From: Vibrio pacinii DSM 19139 | GTDB lineage: Bacteria; Pseudomonadota; Gammaproteobacteria; Enterobacterales; Vibrionaceae | Direction of reading: 5' to 3' | DNA length: 64,000 nucleotides | Assembly: GCF_000711795.1 (NCBI RefSeq) | Contig: NZ_KL543976.1 | Location: forward strand, 1-64,000 | Shown: one piece after another, positions 1-8,038 of the stretch | How positions within the stretch are numbered: position 1 is the stretch's first letter | Layout of the letters: each line of letters begins with the position of its first letter | Translations under genes and position numbers: made by a program | The notes under the pieces: generated by a model | Seen by the model: the letters and a program-made list of their open reading frames with translations, nothing else | What the model was told of the DNA's origin: nothing | Databases searched by the model: none

Positions 1-258
1 TATTTCATTATGCTCTTCAAGGCGAGCCAACTTCTTTTTCAATTCCCGAATTTCTATTTGCTCAGGGGTCATAGGAGAAGCTTTCGGTGTTTTCCCTTGG
101 CGCTCTCCTCTAAGTTGGCGAACCCATTTATCCATCGTGGATTTACCCACATTCATGGCTTGGGCTGCTTCAGTCACTGAGTAGTTCTGGTCTAGGACTA
201 ACTGCGCTGCTTCTAACTTAAATTCTGCGCTAAATAGTCGTCTTGTGCGTTTTGTCAT
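1..258 (-). CDS. IS3-family transposase OrfA (partial, 3' end off window)
   Basis: On the minus strand an ATG at 258 opens a frame beginning [20 protein letters not shown], the start of the IS3-family OrfA (Tnp_1, helix-turn-helix) protein. The helix-turn-helix lies at about residues 25-50 ([21 protein letters not shown]). A Lys/Glu-rich leucine-zipper-like stretch follows (about residues 68-86) and runs off the window edge without a stop. OrfA binds the IS ends and, by -1 frameshifting, makes the OrfAB transposase; the catalytic OrfB would lie off the window. The insertion sits just outside the HUH-like gene of the neighbouring element. Confidence 0.88.
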   Translation of the reverse strand, partial: MTKRTRRLFSAEFKLEAAQLVLDQNYSVTEAAQAMNVGKSTMDKWVRQLRGERQGKTPKASPMTPEQIEIRELKKKLARLEEHNEI

Positions 259-300
259 AGTGTCACCTGTTAACTTATGAGGTGATGATATCACCTCTAA

Positions 301-330
301 CTAAGTGACCAAATTCACTATGCCACTACA
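301..330 (-). repeat. Putative left terminal inverted repeat of the IS3-family element
   Basis: Read on the minus strand, the DNA upstream of orfA begins TGTAGTGGCATAGTGAATTT at position 330. IS3-family elements begin with 5'-TG, and this lies about 70 bp before the orfA start, the usual distance. The matching right end and the target duplication are not in the window, so the exact boundary is inferred. Confidence 0.5.
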
Positions 331-380
331 AGTCAGAACTAGTGCGGCTTGAGTTTGGCCGTACTACCAAAACTAGTAAT

Positions 381-1223
381 TCATAAACCAAGTTTCTTAA
401 CTGTGGTTCTTACTACGGCTAGCTTACGTCGATGCTGTGACGATAGGTCGTACTTTTCAATTCGAACTAGGTTTCTTTGGATTCTGTTGAACTGTCGTTG
501 CTCCTGCTTGAAATCGCCTTCTAGTTTGGCTTTCGTCCACTTGTCACTCTGCGTTTGGATCTGCTTAATCAGTTTTTCTATCTCGAGAGTTTCTAACGAA
601 TTCTGATGTTGGTACAGCCAAGTACTGAGTCTACGCCCACGTTGTTTTTCAACTACCTCATATTGCCGATGATCCATGTTGGCATGCTTTAACGTCGCGA
701 GGCTAAAAGCTTGCTTGATGACTTTGGTAGCCTTCTTCTTTTGAAGTTCTTTTAATACGCGGCTGCCAACGACTTTGCCAATAATCAGATGGACATGATC
801 ACCACTGCCTCTGTTACCGTCTTGCTTCTGCTGGTGTAGCACAGCTCTAATCTGCTTTTGAAAGGCTTTGAGTTCTTCTGTGTTTAGATCGCATAGTTTA
901 GCTAATGCAATACAGCAGTCTTTTACAATTAACCGCCACTGATGAGTAGAGGGACGATATCCTTTTGGAAGGGTAAGGCAGTACTCCATTGCATAGCTTG
1001 TTAGAGGTCTACCTCCTTTGCCGCTAGTTACTTGCATTAATCGAAATGCCTCACCCGCAAGCGCTATTTTTCTTGTCGTGGCTTCGCTACCGAAAATTGA
1101 AATTAGCCGTTCTGAATTTCGATGGTTAGTGTGGCGCTTATCCATCAAATAGCGCTCGCGGTGGGAGACACCTAATGAAGAGTTTTTGACAGGCTTGGTT
1201 ATAACGCTCCAGTTTTTTAGCAT
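381..1223 (-). CDS. Putative HUH-type nickase/relaxase-like protein of an integrated element
   Basis: I do not recognise the family with certainty. The protein is basic and about 280 residues long, with a His-hydrophobic-His motif (GDHVHLIIGKV) in its middle, as in HUH endonucleases (relaxases and rolling-circle initiators). About 40 residues later a Tyr in MDHRQYEVVEKQRGRR could be the nucleophile. The C-terminal third is helical and charged, rich in Lys and Gln. The gene follows a plasmid-type rep gene on the same strand, which fits mobilisation or replication. The frame is open up to an ATG at 1277, but a strong hairpin (1236-1264) lies inside that extension, so I start at the first Met after it (1223). 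ATG at 1145 is also possible. No good ribosome binding site decides between them. Confidence 0.5.
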   Translation of the reverse strand: MLKNWSVITKPVKNSSLGVSHRERYLMDKRHTNHRNSERLISIFGSEATTRKIALAGEAFRLMQVTSGKGGRPLTSYAMEYCLTLPKGYRPSTHQWRLIVKDCCIALAKLCDLNTEELKAFQKQIRAVLHQQKQDGNRGSGDHVHLIIGKVVGSRVLKELQKKKATKVIKQAFSLATLKHANMDHRQYEVVEKQRGRRLSTWLYQHQNSLETLEIEKLIKQIQTQSDKWTKAKLEGDFKQEQRQFNRIQRNLVRIEKYDLSSQHRRKLAVVRTTVKKLGL

Positions 1224-1235
1224 GTGTAGTGTTTT

Positions 1236-1264
1236 AAAAAAGGATATTAAAAATATCCTTTTTT
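1236..1264. terminator. Bidirectional intrinsic terminator-like hairpin
   Basis: A perfect 13-bp stem (AAAAAAGGATATT with AATATCCTTTTTT) with a 3-nt loop has an A tract on one side and a T tract on the other, so it could terminate in both directions. It lies between rep and the HUH-like gene, overlapping the longest reading of the latter. Confidence 0.7.
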
Positions 1265-1344
1265 TCCAAACAAACATGCAGACTGTTTTGATGATTGCGT
1301 AGTGTCCAGATAGGACTATAGCTACGCTTATATTAGTCCACTGG

Positions 1345-1365
1345 CAAGAAGGGGATCCCTTCTTG
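1345..1365 (-). terminator. Hairpin downstream of rep
   Basis: CAAGAAGGG pairs with CCCTTCTTG around a 3-nt loop, 26 bp after the rep stop codon. No strong U run follows, so it could be a weak terminator or an mRNA-stabilising end. Confidence 0.4.
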
Positions 1366-1390
1366 ACTACCCTAAAAGCTATTTAAACGA

Positions 1391-2380
1391 TTAGCTAACA
1401 CCTTCTTGGGTATGACTAAGATTCGTTTCTTCTATAAGAAGAGGAACTAGCCGCACAGAGGAAATCGAAGGTCTACCTTTAAAACCGATGGATAGAGTTG
1501 AAGTTTCTAGTTTGTACTTTATGCCAACCACCTTCGCAATTTCCTCAAGAGCGGGCTTAACACCTTTGTTAACAAATAGGGTAGGCCTTTTTCGGTAAGA
1601 ATCTGGTAAGTCGCCAAGAAGCGACATGAATTCATCTATGTCAAAGGCTTTTGAATGTTTTGCGTTCATGTATCCTCCGTTGTTATGGTAGTAGTTAACT
1701 AACTTCAAGAGCTTCAAGCTCAGCTTTAGTTTTAATTGTCGGGCTAGCTCTACGCTATACATTTTGAAACCATGAACGCCTATTACATAAGGGACAAAGT
1801 CTGAATTAATAACAAACTTAATGTACCCATTGCCTTTTTCAATGCTCTCAAAAGGCTTTAAAGTGACTGTCGACGGCTTAGGCTTTACTAGTCCTTTAGA
1901 CGGGGTTTGTTCATGTTCAAATTGGAATTCTTCAATATCCCCCGGAAAGAACTTGTCCCAAAGCGTAATTTCTTTTTCTTCTAGTTTGTCTATCTCTTTA
2001 AGTCTAGATATCTTTCCGCCCAAACCTAGGTATTCACATACTATATTGTTGGGTATGAAAACACTTCGATAATCGCTATGACGATAAATTTCTCTAATCA
2101 TCTTAAAAGTGACTGAACATTCAGACAACGACGATTCTCCATTGTCGCTTACCTGAAATACACCTTCATCATAGAGAGGGAATAGATGCAGTTGAGATAT
2201 CACGATATCAAATAGCTTTTGTTCTTGAGAAGTGTAATGGTGTATCGCAAAAGCTAACTCGTTTGAATAGGTTACTTTGCTAGAGTCAATATTGGTCGAA
2301 AGATGACCTATAGGCATGTGTGGGGATTCTGTCGTGAATATTGGATGGTATTTTGTCATTAACTTTAGTCCAGATAGCAT
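1391..2380 (-). CDS. RepB/Rep_3-family plasmid replication initiator
   Basis: This 329-residue protein matches the two winged-helix layout of iteron-binding theta initiators. The C-terminal half carries the recognisable Rep_3 pattern: a YSVELARQLKLKLSLKLLKL helix, then the lysine-rich VNKGVKPALEEIAKVVGIKY segment and a final beta strand with GFKGRP. An acidic insert lies at about residues 125-165. The initiator would bind the direct repeats just upstream (2501-2590) and melt the AT-rich DNA beyond them. Met8 (2359) is an alternative start with a slightly better upstream GGA. In the chromosome the gene marks an integrated replicon; whether it is still active cannot be read from the sequence. 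Confidence 0.75.
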   Translation of the reverse strand: MLSGLKLMTKYHPIFTTESPHMPIGHLSTNIDSSKVTYSNELAFAIHHYTSQEQKLFDIVISQLHLFPLYDEGVFQVSDNGESSLSECSVTFKMIREIYRHSDYRSVFIPNNIVCEYLGLGGKISRLKEIDKLEEKEITLWDKFFPGDIEEFQFEHEQTPSKGLVKPKPSTVTLKPFESIEKGNGYIKFVINSDFVPYVIGVHGFKMYSVELARQLKLKLSLKLLKLVNYYHNNGGYMNAKHSKAFDIDEFMSLLGDLPDSYRKRPTLFVNKGVKPALEEIAKVVGIKYKLETSTLSIGFKGRPSISSVRLVPLLIEETNLSHTQEGVS

Positions 2381-2500
2381 GGGTAAGAAATATTTTTATG
2401 GATAAGTCCGAGTTATTGCAATGTAGATCTGCGGGAAAATGCGCGGTAATTAAGGGGATTTGGTTATTGACAAGTCGAATTTTACCAGTAACGCCTTATG

Positions 2501-2590
2501 GGCAGAAATTCTCTAAAATAAGGCAATACGTGACTTTAATCGGGCAATATGTGTTTTTTCTTGGCAGAAAATGACTTTAATCAGGCAATT
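2501..2590. repeat. Iteron array, candidate replication origin
   Basis: Five copies of a GGCARW core occur in direct orientation at 2501, 2522, 2543, 2563 and 2584, spaced 21, 21, 20 and 21 bp, or two helical turns each. Two of the copies share a longer unit, TGACTTTAATCRGGCAAT (2531 and 2572), and TCTCTAAAATAA occurs at both ends of the array. The array lies upstream of the rep gene and is followed by AT-rich DNA (about 2590-2680), as in iteron plasmid origins. Confidence 0.7.
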
Positions 2591-3003
2591 TTTCTCTAAA
2601 ATAATTACGAAATCAACGTATGTGTATGAATTGAAAGTATATTTTTTTGGTTTTGATTACTAAAGAGTTTTTAAGAGAAAATTAAGAGTATCAAGTGAAT
2701 TTGACCCAACCCAAAGACAGGTCTTTTGGGAGGTGGGTTATTAGATTTGTTTCTTATGGTTCCATCCTTCCTATATTATTTGTTCAGTCTATATTCGTCG
2801 CTACGCTCTCAGATTTTGTGATTTTCGGTTCTGTTTGTATGATTTTTAGACACTTAAAATACCTTCAATACGAGTCTTTTGACTAGTCGTAAATGCGTTA
2901 CTTTAGTAACTGAATGAAATTGAAGTACTAATTTTAGTCAAGGTGGCTGTCAACATAATTCGTCTTATTTACCATCGTAAAACTGCGAATTATATATCTT
3001 GCG
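2591..3003. other. Non-coding stretch between origin and integrase
   Basis: AT-rich DNA to about 2700 could be the origin melting region. An imperfect hairpin at about 2704-2738 (CCCAAAGAC with GTCTTTTGGG plus an outer CCC/GGG pair) precedes a short open frame that I do not accept as a gene. The integrase promoter must lie in the last 200 bp, but I see no convincing -35/-10 pair. Confidence 0.4.
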
Positions 3004-4044
3004 ATGTTGGATTCTGGCAAATATTATTTTCTCAGACGTGTGAATCGTAAGGTGAAAGATATTTTTATGAGACAATCAAGAATTACATTTAAAACAGCTG
3101 CCAATAACTACATTAACTCTAAAGACTTTGCTAAAAGTACTGAAAATGGGTATATGGATTTAATTAAGATACTTTTACGCCATTTTTCAAAGGTAAAATT
3201 AAAAGACATATCTGAAGATGATCTTGAAACTTTTCTAGATAGCTGTTTGGATGAGGTAACTCCTTCAGGTAAGAATGGCTATTCTAGAGGTACTAGAAAG
3301 AACATCAAATCCGTTTTTAAGCAGATATATGATTATCATGTTAAGAAAAAACTAATTAAGAGGAATATTGATTTCTCTTCTATAGTTGTTCGGTCTGGAA
3401 AACCAAGAACCCCTCGAATCCCCTATAATAAAAGAATTATCGAAGCATTGAGAAATTCTATAACGAACAGGCATGAGGAGTGGGTATTTGACCTTTTTGA
3501 ACTGGGAACACTAACCGGAATGAGAGTACAGGAGTTATTAGGTTTATCTGATTCTGATGTTAAGCAAAATCTGGATGGCAAATATATGCTGTCGATCGAA
3601 CGCGCGGTCGTTGACCATCAAGTTAAATCGACTAAGAACAGTTATTCTCAGAGAATGATATTACTATCTGAAAAAGCGTTAAATATTGTGATTAAACACC
3701 TAGAAGAAAAGAAGGTTTTACAGCTTACGGACAATGCGCATATGGAAAACGGTACATGTGCTTTGTTTATCAATTACAAGAAAAGGCAGCCATGGATGAG
3801 TTCAGTTGCTTATTATAGAGAACTAAAAAAGCTGTTTGAGAGTGCTGGCCTCCAAGAGCAATATCGAGGGTTGCATCCAACTAGACACACTTTCGTGACA
3901 AACGCCGTCAATGCTGGCATGCCCGATGATGTGATTAGTGGCTATATTGGGCATACAAATACTGAAACGATGAAAAAGCACTACATGTACAATTCATTAA
4001 TCGAGCACGGCCGACATTCATCAAGCTTCCTCGACCGTCTGTAA
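3004..4044 (+). CDS. Tyrosine recombinase/integrase (phage integrase family)
   Basis: The protein has an N-terminal SAM-like core-binding domain (about residues 25-130) and a C-terminal catalytic domain. Catalytic residues visible are Arg in TLTGMRVQELLGL, Lys in VKSTKNSYSQR, the HxxR box HPTRHTF, His in GYIGHTNTET and the nucleophile Tyr in MKKHYMYNS. It is 346 residues from the first ATG. ATG at 3067 (MRQSRITFK) follows an AAGGTGA and may be the real start. A terminator follows immediately, and a tRNA 3'-end fragment lies 164 bp downstream. An integrase beside a tRNA fragment is the usual edge of a site-specifically integrated element. Confidence 0.9.
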   Translation: MLDSGKYYFLRRVNRKVKDIFMRQSRITFKTAANNYINSKDFAKSTENGYMDLIKILLRHFSKVKLKDISEDDLETFLDSCLDEVTPSGKNGYSRGTRKNIKSVFKQIYDYHVKKKLIKRNIDFSSIVVRSGKPRTPRIPYNKRIIEALRNSITNRHEEWVFDLFELGTLTGMRVQELLGLSDSDVKQNLDGKYMLSIERAVVDHQVKSTKNSYSQRMILLSEKALNIVIKHLEEKKVLQLTDNAHMENGTCALFINYKKRQPWMSSVAYYRELKKLFESAGLQEQYRGLHPTRHTFVTNAVNAGMPDDVISGYIGHTNTETMKKHYMYNSLIEHGRHSSSFLDRL

Positions 4045-4047
4045 TTC

Positions 4048-4073
4048 AAGCACCCAAATGGGTGCTTTTTTTG
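4048..4073 (+). terminator. Intrinsic terminator after the integrase
   Basis: AAGCACCC and GGGTGCTT pair around an AAAT loop and are followed by a run of T, a few bases after the integrase stop codon. Confidence 0.85.
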
Positions 4074-4208
4074 TCACGGATGAAACGTTTGCCAAGTGTC
4101 ACGATTTAGTGATACGTTTGAGGCTCAATTTGCCACTTTCTGTCTTTTGGTTTTTTATCTAACGTATTGTAAATTAAAGTGAAATTGCAGTGGTTTGTGA
4201 TGTGTTAC

Positions 4209-4236
4209 GCGGGTTCGATTCCCGCAGTACGCTCCA
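4209..4236 (+). repeat. Attachment-site copy of a tRNA 3' end
   Basis: The 28 nt form a tRNA T-arm (GCGGG TTCGATT CCCGC), a 3' acceptor strand AGTACGC, a T discriminator and CCA. The bases upstream do not form a D-arm or anticodon arm, so this is a fragment. It is best explained as the attR duplicate left when the adjacent integrase inserted the element into a tRNA gene, whose intact copy should lie beyond the left edge. I could not assign the tRNA species from this part alone. Confidence 0.75.
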
Positions 4237-4597
4237 ATACTCCTAAAGTTTCTACTCGTCCTAATCTCCTGAAAACATAGTTTTTTTAGTTTGCAATTGC
4301 CCCAACGCTTCAGGGCAAAGTAATTTCACCCCATCCAATTTTTTGTCAGTTCTCAGACTTCACTCAGTGTTTAAACACGTGCTGTTTTCCTTGCGATGAT
4401 CCGTGGTTTGGTCTTGGGTTTTGTATTTTTTTAACTCGTCACTATCTATTCTGATCGCGATTTCATACACAATGATGAACTCAATTACGGTTGTCTATAC
4501 CATTAAGGACGACAGCTAACTGCTCAGTTCCCAAAATTGTTTAACAAGAAACGCCTTATTCACCTGAGCAATACAGTGTATTAAACGGAGAAACAGC

Positions 4598-5086
4598 ATG
4601 TGTAACACAAAAGTGAACAAAGACATGAATAACTACTTCCATTTAGCTTGTGATGCCACTCTCCAAGGAATGAATGAAGGTATGGGTGGCCCATTTGGCG
4701 CAACGTTGACACGAAATGGTGAAGTGGTGTGCGCAGTAGGTAATACCGTAATTAAAGATAAGGATATTTCCGGCCATGCCGAGATGGTAGCGGTACGAGA
4801 AGCGTGTAAGAAATTAGACACTCTAGACCTATCAGATTGCGTGATGTACGCAACGTGTGAGCCTTGTCCAATGTGTGTAGCGGTGATGATGTGGGCAGGG
4901 ATCAAAACTTGCTATTACGCTTCCACTCACCGAGACGCAGCAGAGCACGGTTTCTCAGACCAACACCTAAGAGACTACTTAGACGGTACAGATACTTCAA
5001 CGTTGGATATGATCCATATCGAAGAAGGGCGTGAGGATTGTGTTGAAATTTGGGCTGAGTTCCGTCGTCTGAACCAACAAGCGTAA
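4598..5086 (+). CDS. guaD: Guanine deaminase (GuaD-like, cytidine deaminase fold)
   Basis: This is a zinc-dependent deaminase converting guanine to xanthine and ammonia in the cytosol. Zinc and catalytic motifs are visible: HAE at residues 60-62 and TCEPCPMC with Cys90 and Cys93. GGPFGA near residue 30 and the segment HRDAAEHGFSD near residue 111 match Bacillus-type GuaD rather than the tRNA adenosine deaminase TadA. The length (162 residues) fits that family. GGAG about 9 nt before the ATG supports this start. It stands alone on the plus strand and converges on the two-component system. Nucleoside deaminase with other specificity remains possible. Confidence 0.8.
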   Translation: MCNTKVNKDMNNYFHLACDATLQGMNEGMGGPFGATLTRNGEVVCAVGNTVIKDKDISGHAEMVAVREACKKLDTLDLSDCVMYATCEPCPMCVAVMMWAGIKTCYYASTHRDAAEHGFSDQHLRDYLDGTDTSTLDMIHIEEGREDCVEIWAEFRRLNQQA

Positions 5087-5105
5087 TCAAAATTAATTTG
5101 TTATG

Positions 5106-5141
5106 AGTGCTAGGAGTGCCGATTGCGTTACTCCTAGCACT
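5106..5141. terminator. Bidirectional terminator between guaD and the histidine kinase
   Basis: AGTGCTAGGAGT and ACTCCTAGCACT form a perfect 12-bp stem with a 12-nt loop, followed by TCTTTTTC on the plus strand. It lies between convergent genes. Confidence 0.75.
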
Positions 5142-5174
5142 TCTTTTTCTGTCTTTAGATTCGCGATGCTCTGA

Positions 5175-6560
5175 TTACAATACCACCGTAAAAGTACTTC
5201 CCTGACCCAAACATGAGCAGAGCTCTATTCTCCCACCTAGATTATCCACCATTGCGGCTGCGAGCGAGAGCCCTAAACCGTACCCCTCGGTATTGCTGCG
5301 GCTGCTATCGACACGATATAAGCGTTCAAAAATGAGTGCGTGCTCGTTGCGGTCAATACCAATGCCACTATCAGTGACTGAAATAGCGACCGAGTTATTT
5401 TTCCGGCGTTGTACATCCAACGTAACTTTGCCGTGCTCAGGAGTGTATTTGATGGCGTTGTCCACCAAGTTAACTAATACCTGCGTCAGCTTATCTGGAT
5501 CAGAGGCGATTGTGACCGGTTCGTCAGAAGTTTTAATAATCAGAGAGATATGTTTTTCCTCCGCTACATCGTCATACCAAGAACTGACGGCTTTCACCAC
5601 GTTATTGACATCCGTTAGTACCATTTGTTGTACGCGTTTGCCCATTAATTCATCATTTAGCTTCATCAGTGCTGTTAACATATTACTGGCTTGCATGGCA
5701 TGCTCAGAGCAGTCAGACAGCGCATCTTGCATCATATGAAGATTGTTGCCACCGACCAGTGCTGATTGTGAGGACAGTATGATCCTCGATAATGGGGTGC
5801 GAATGTCGTGCGCTATCGCATCTACCGTCGTATTTAGCGTCGTCGTCGTATGTTGCAATCGTGCGATTGCTTCTTGCACGCTGGCGTTAATCACGCTAAG
5901 CCCTTCAGGTACTTCATTTGAGGCTTCGTTTGCCTCGGTTTTTCCTTGGCGAAGTCTTTCTAAAAAACGGCCTAATGTCATTAAAGGTGTCATCGCATTA
6001 CGTAAAATTCTGTGAGTGAATAATGCGGTGATCACCACCATGACCAACATGGCGTAAAACGTCATTCGCCACTTTTCAAAAGCAATATAATCGCGCTGGC
6101 GATTGTCTAGAACAAGCCAGAATTGACGAACCTCACCACCCAATTTTAATGTGGTGTAGGGGTTAACAACAAAGGAGTGGAACCAGTTTTTGTCTTCCCC
6201 TGTTTGTGCCTCAAGATTGATATCCAAGGGTAGTTGGCTATCTCCGGCGAGCAGTGTCCGTGTCTTCGCCTCATTATCTTCGACCAGAAATGCACTAATA
6301 TCGTTGTCAATCAATCGGTGAGGGTTGGCCTGCAACACATGAATCAAACGTTGTTCTGAATCATACTTCAGAATCCGTTGATACTCTGACGCCATTGAAG
6401 AAAGGATCTTTTTCTCGCTTTGAGAAAGGTCATAAAAAAACAGTGCACCCACGGCAAGTTCCACTAGCAGTAAGCAGCAGAAAAGCAGCGCCATAAAGCG
6501 TAGCAAAAGCATTTTTTGAGCTTTGGTCAGTGCTTGTTCAATGCTGAGACTTGAGTACAT
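5175..6560 (-). CDS. Sensor histidine kinase (HAMP, HisKA, HATPase_c)
   Basis: The 461-residue inner-membrane kinase has a transmembrane segment at about residues 18-42, a periplasmic sensor region of about 120 residues, a second transmembrane segment at about 165-182, and a linker. The HisKA box AIAHDIRTPLSRI follows with phospho-acceptor His251. ATPase boxes NLVDNAIKYT, DSGIGI and GYGLGLSLA are intact. The start overlaps the end of the response regulator gene by 23 bp, so the two are translationally linked. The divergent neighbour encodes a secreted DUF336 protein that could be its partner or target. The signal is unknown. Confidence 0.92.
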   Translation of the reverse strand: MYSSLSIEQALTKAQKMLLLRFMALLFCCLLLVELAVGALFFYDLSQSEKKILSSMASEYQRILKYDSEQRLIHVLQANPHRLIDNDISAFLVEDNEAKTRTLLAGDSQLPLDINLEAQTGEDKNWFHSFVVNPYTTLKLGGEVRQFWLVLDNRQRDYIAFEKWRMTFYAMLVMVVITALFTHRILRNAMTPLMTLGRFLERLRQGKTEANEASNEVPEGLSVINASVQEAIARLQHTTTTLNTTVDAIAHDIRTPLSRIILSSQSALVGGNNLHMMQDALSDCSEHAMQASNMLTALMKLNDELMGKRVQQMVLTDVNNVVKAVSSWYDDVAEEKHISLIIKTSDEPVTIASDPDKLTQVLVNLVDNAIKYTPEHGKVTLDVQRRKNNSVAISVTDSGIGIDRNEHALIFERLYRVDSSRSNTEGYGLGLSLAAAMVDNLGGRIELCSCLGQGSTFTVVL

Positions 6561-7218
6561 AGCCCACTCCTCGTAGGGTATGTATCAGTTGGGAGCTAAA
6601 ATCTTTGTCGACTTTGCTACGTAGTCTGCACACTAATACATCCACAACGTTGGTTTGAGGATCAAACTGATGCCCCCACACCTGCTCTAATATTGCTGTC
6701 TTTGAGATCACGACTTCAGGGCGTTCTAACAGCAATTTCATTAAGGTGAATTCACGCTGATTCAAGTGAATATCGCTATCACCGCGCTTTAGAGTGTGCT
6801 TTAGCAGATCCAGTTTAAGTTCGTGATACGTCAACTCTAGCGGTTGAGATACATTTTGTTTGCCACGACGAACAAGCGACTGGCAACGTGCTAACAGTTC
6901 TGAAAAAGCAAATGGCTTAACCAAATAGTCATCAGCGCCGGACGTTAGCCCTCGCACACGCTCTTCAACCGAGTGTTTTGCGCTCAGAATGATGATCGGT
7001 GTGCGGTGGCCCTCTCCTCTAAATTGTGCGAGCACTTCGAATCCACTTATTTTCGGCAGCATAAGATCTAAAATGATGACGTCATATTCGTTGGTCAACG
7101 CTTCGTGGAGTCCATCGACACCGTTGCAAGCATGGTGCACAGCATCGCCTTCTTGCTGAAAACCATTCAACAGAAAGCTCGCGATATAGGTATCGTCTTC
7201 AATAAGCAGTATTTTCAT
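6538..7218 (-). CDS. OmpR/PhoB-family response regulator
   Basis: The protein starts MKILLIEDD and has a receiver domain with acidic pocket Asp8/Asp9, phospho-acceptor Asp51 (VIILDLMLP) and Lys in LVKPFAFSEL. A C-terminal winged-helix DNA-binding domain follows (about residues 125-226, ending RLRSKVDKDF and TLRGVGYVL). Total length is 226 residues. The frame is open 10 codons further upstream, but family alignment favours this Met. It is the first gene of the regulator-kinase unit, and its promoter region faces that of the DUF336 gene. Confidence 0.92.
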   Translation of the reverse strand: MKILLIEDDTYIASFLLNGFQQEGDAVHHACNGVDGLHEALTNEYDVIILDLMLPKISGFEVLAQFRGEGHRTPIIILSAKHSVEERVRGLTSGADDYLVKPFAFSELLARCQSLVRRGKQNVSQPLELTYHELKLDLLKHTLKRGDSDIHLNQREFTLMKLLLERPEVVISKTAILEQVWGHQFDPQTNVVDVLVCRLRSKVDKDFSSQLIHTLRGVGYVLKSQH

Positions 7219-7383
7219 TGGTTGTTTGTTCCATCCAGACTTTCGCAATGCGTCTGTGACACTTTAGCAACAATCTTTGCTGTGATGAATAAACATTGCA
7301 ACTCTGTAATGTTTGAGTAAGTCACCTGCAATAGACCTTCAGTTATAGTTATTGGTGTTGATAGTCACAACAGCCTAAAAGGA

Positions 7384-7884
7384 ATGAACATGAGAAACGT
7401 AAAACAAACTGCCCTGATCGCTGCCTTTGGATTTTTCTCTGCAAACGCACTCGCTGCAGATAAAGCCGCCACAGTAAGTATGGAGCAAATTTCGTCGAAG
7501 TCGGCATTCACCCTCGCACAAGAAACCGTGAACCAATGTGAAGCGAGTGGCTATAAAGTGTCGGCGACCGTGGTGGATCTATCAGGTTATGTGATTGCCC
7601 AATTGCGCTCAGATGGTGCTGGTACTCATACTCTGGATAGCTCACGCCAGAAAGCATTTACCTCTGCGAGCATGAAGCAACCGACAGCTAACCTGATGAA
7701 GCTAATTGCGGAAAAACCAATCATGCAACCTTTGCAAAACATGAATGATAATCTTCTCTTCTTAGCGGGCGGTCTACCGATTGAGATTAATGGTAAAGTC
7801 GTTGGTGCAATCGGCGTTGGTGGCGCTCCTGGTGGTCACCTTGATGTGGCTTGTGCAGAAAGTGCGATGAAAAAGGTGCTATAA
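7384..7884 (+). CDS. Secreted DUF336 (GlcG/HbpS-like) protein
   Basis: The 166-residue protein opens with a Sec signal peptide (cleavage probably after ANALA, near residue 24). The rest is a single GlcG/HbpS domain, with LSGYVIAQLRSDGAGTHTLDSSRQKAFTSAS-type motifs in the first half and GGLPIEINGKVVGAIGVGG near the C-terminus. HbpS of Streptomyces is an extracellular haem-binding protein that modulates the SenS/SenR two-component system; other members lie in glycolate or diol loci. Here the gene is divergent from a two-component system, which suggests a sensory or haem-related role, but the ligand is not determined. AAAAGGAATGAAC precedes the start. Confidence 0.8.
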   Translation: MNMRNVKQTALIAAFGFFSANALAADKAATVSMEQISSKSAFTLAQETVNQCEASGYKVSATVVDLSGYVIAQLRSDGAGTHTLDSSRQKAFTSASMKQPTANLMKLIAEKPIMQPLQNMNDNLLFLAGGLPIEINGKVVGAIGVGGAPGGHLDVACAESAMKKVL

Positions 7885-7904
7885 CTTAAGTCGCCTTGCA
7901 CTGA

Positions 7905-7950
7905 TTTTTTCAAGCACAATCTTTCTCGAAGATTGTGCTTGTTTGCGTTT
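7905..7950. terminator. Terminator after the DUF336 gene
   Basis: CAAGCACAATCTT and AAGATTGTGCTTG form a perfect 13-bp stem (7911-7923 with 7929-7941) around TCTCG. T-rich DNA lies on both sides. Confidence 0.8.
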
Positions 7951-8038
7951 TAAGGTCGCCTAATTGCCCTTTTAATCGGCTGATGTGAAGCAGAGTCTAC
8001 GTTACAACAAGTCGTTTGCTTATAAAGCAGACAAACAC

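Larger units (their letters stand above)
4045..4597. other. Element-host junction, no gene
   Basis: This 553-bp stretch holds the integrase terminator and a tRNA fragment (4209-4236). The remaining 360 bp before the guanine deaminase show no convincing open frame, riboswitch or operator. Host sequence presumably resumes right after the fragment. Confidence 0.6.

Noticed and set aside
349..606. Plus-strand open frame opposite the HUH-like gene
   Set aside because: It is antisense to a better supported gene and has no start signal.
2695..2886. 63-codon open frame with hydrophobic stretches
   Set aside because: It starts with GTG, lacks a ribosome binding site and overlaps an imperfect hairpin; no family is recognised.
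4190..4236. Complete tRNA gene
   Set aside because: Only the T-arm and 3' acceptor strand are present; no D-arm, anticodon arm or 5' acceptor strand lies upstream.
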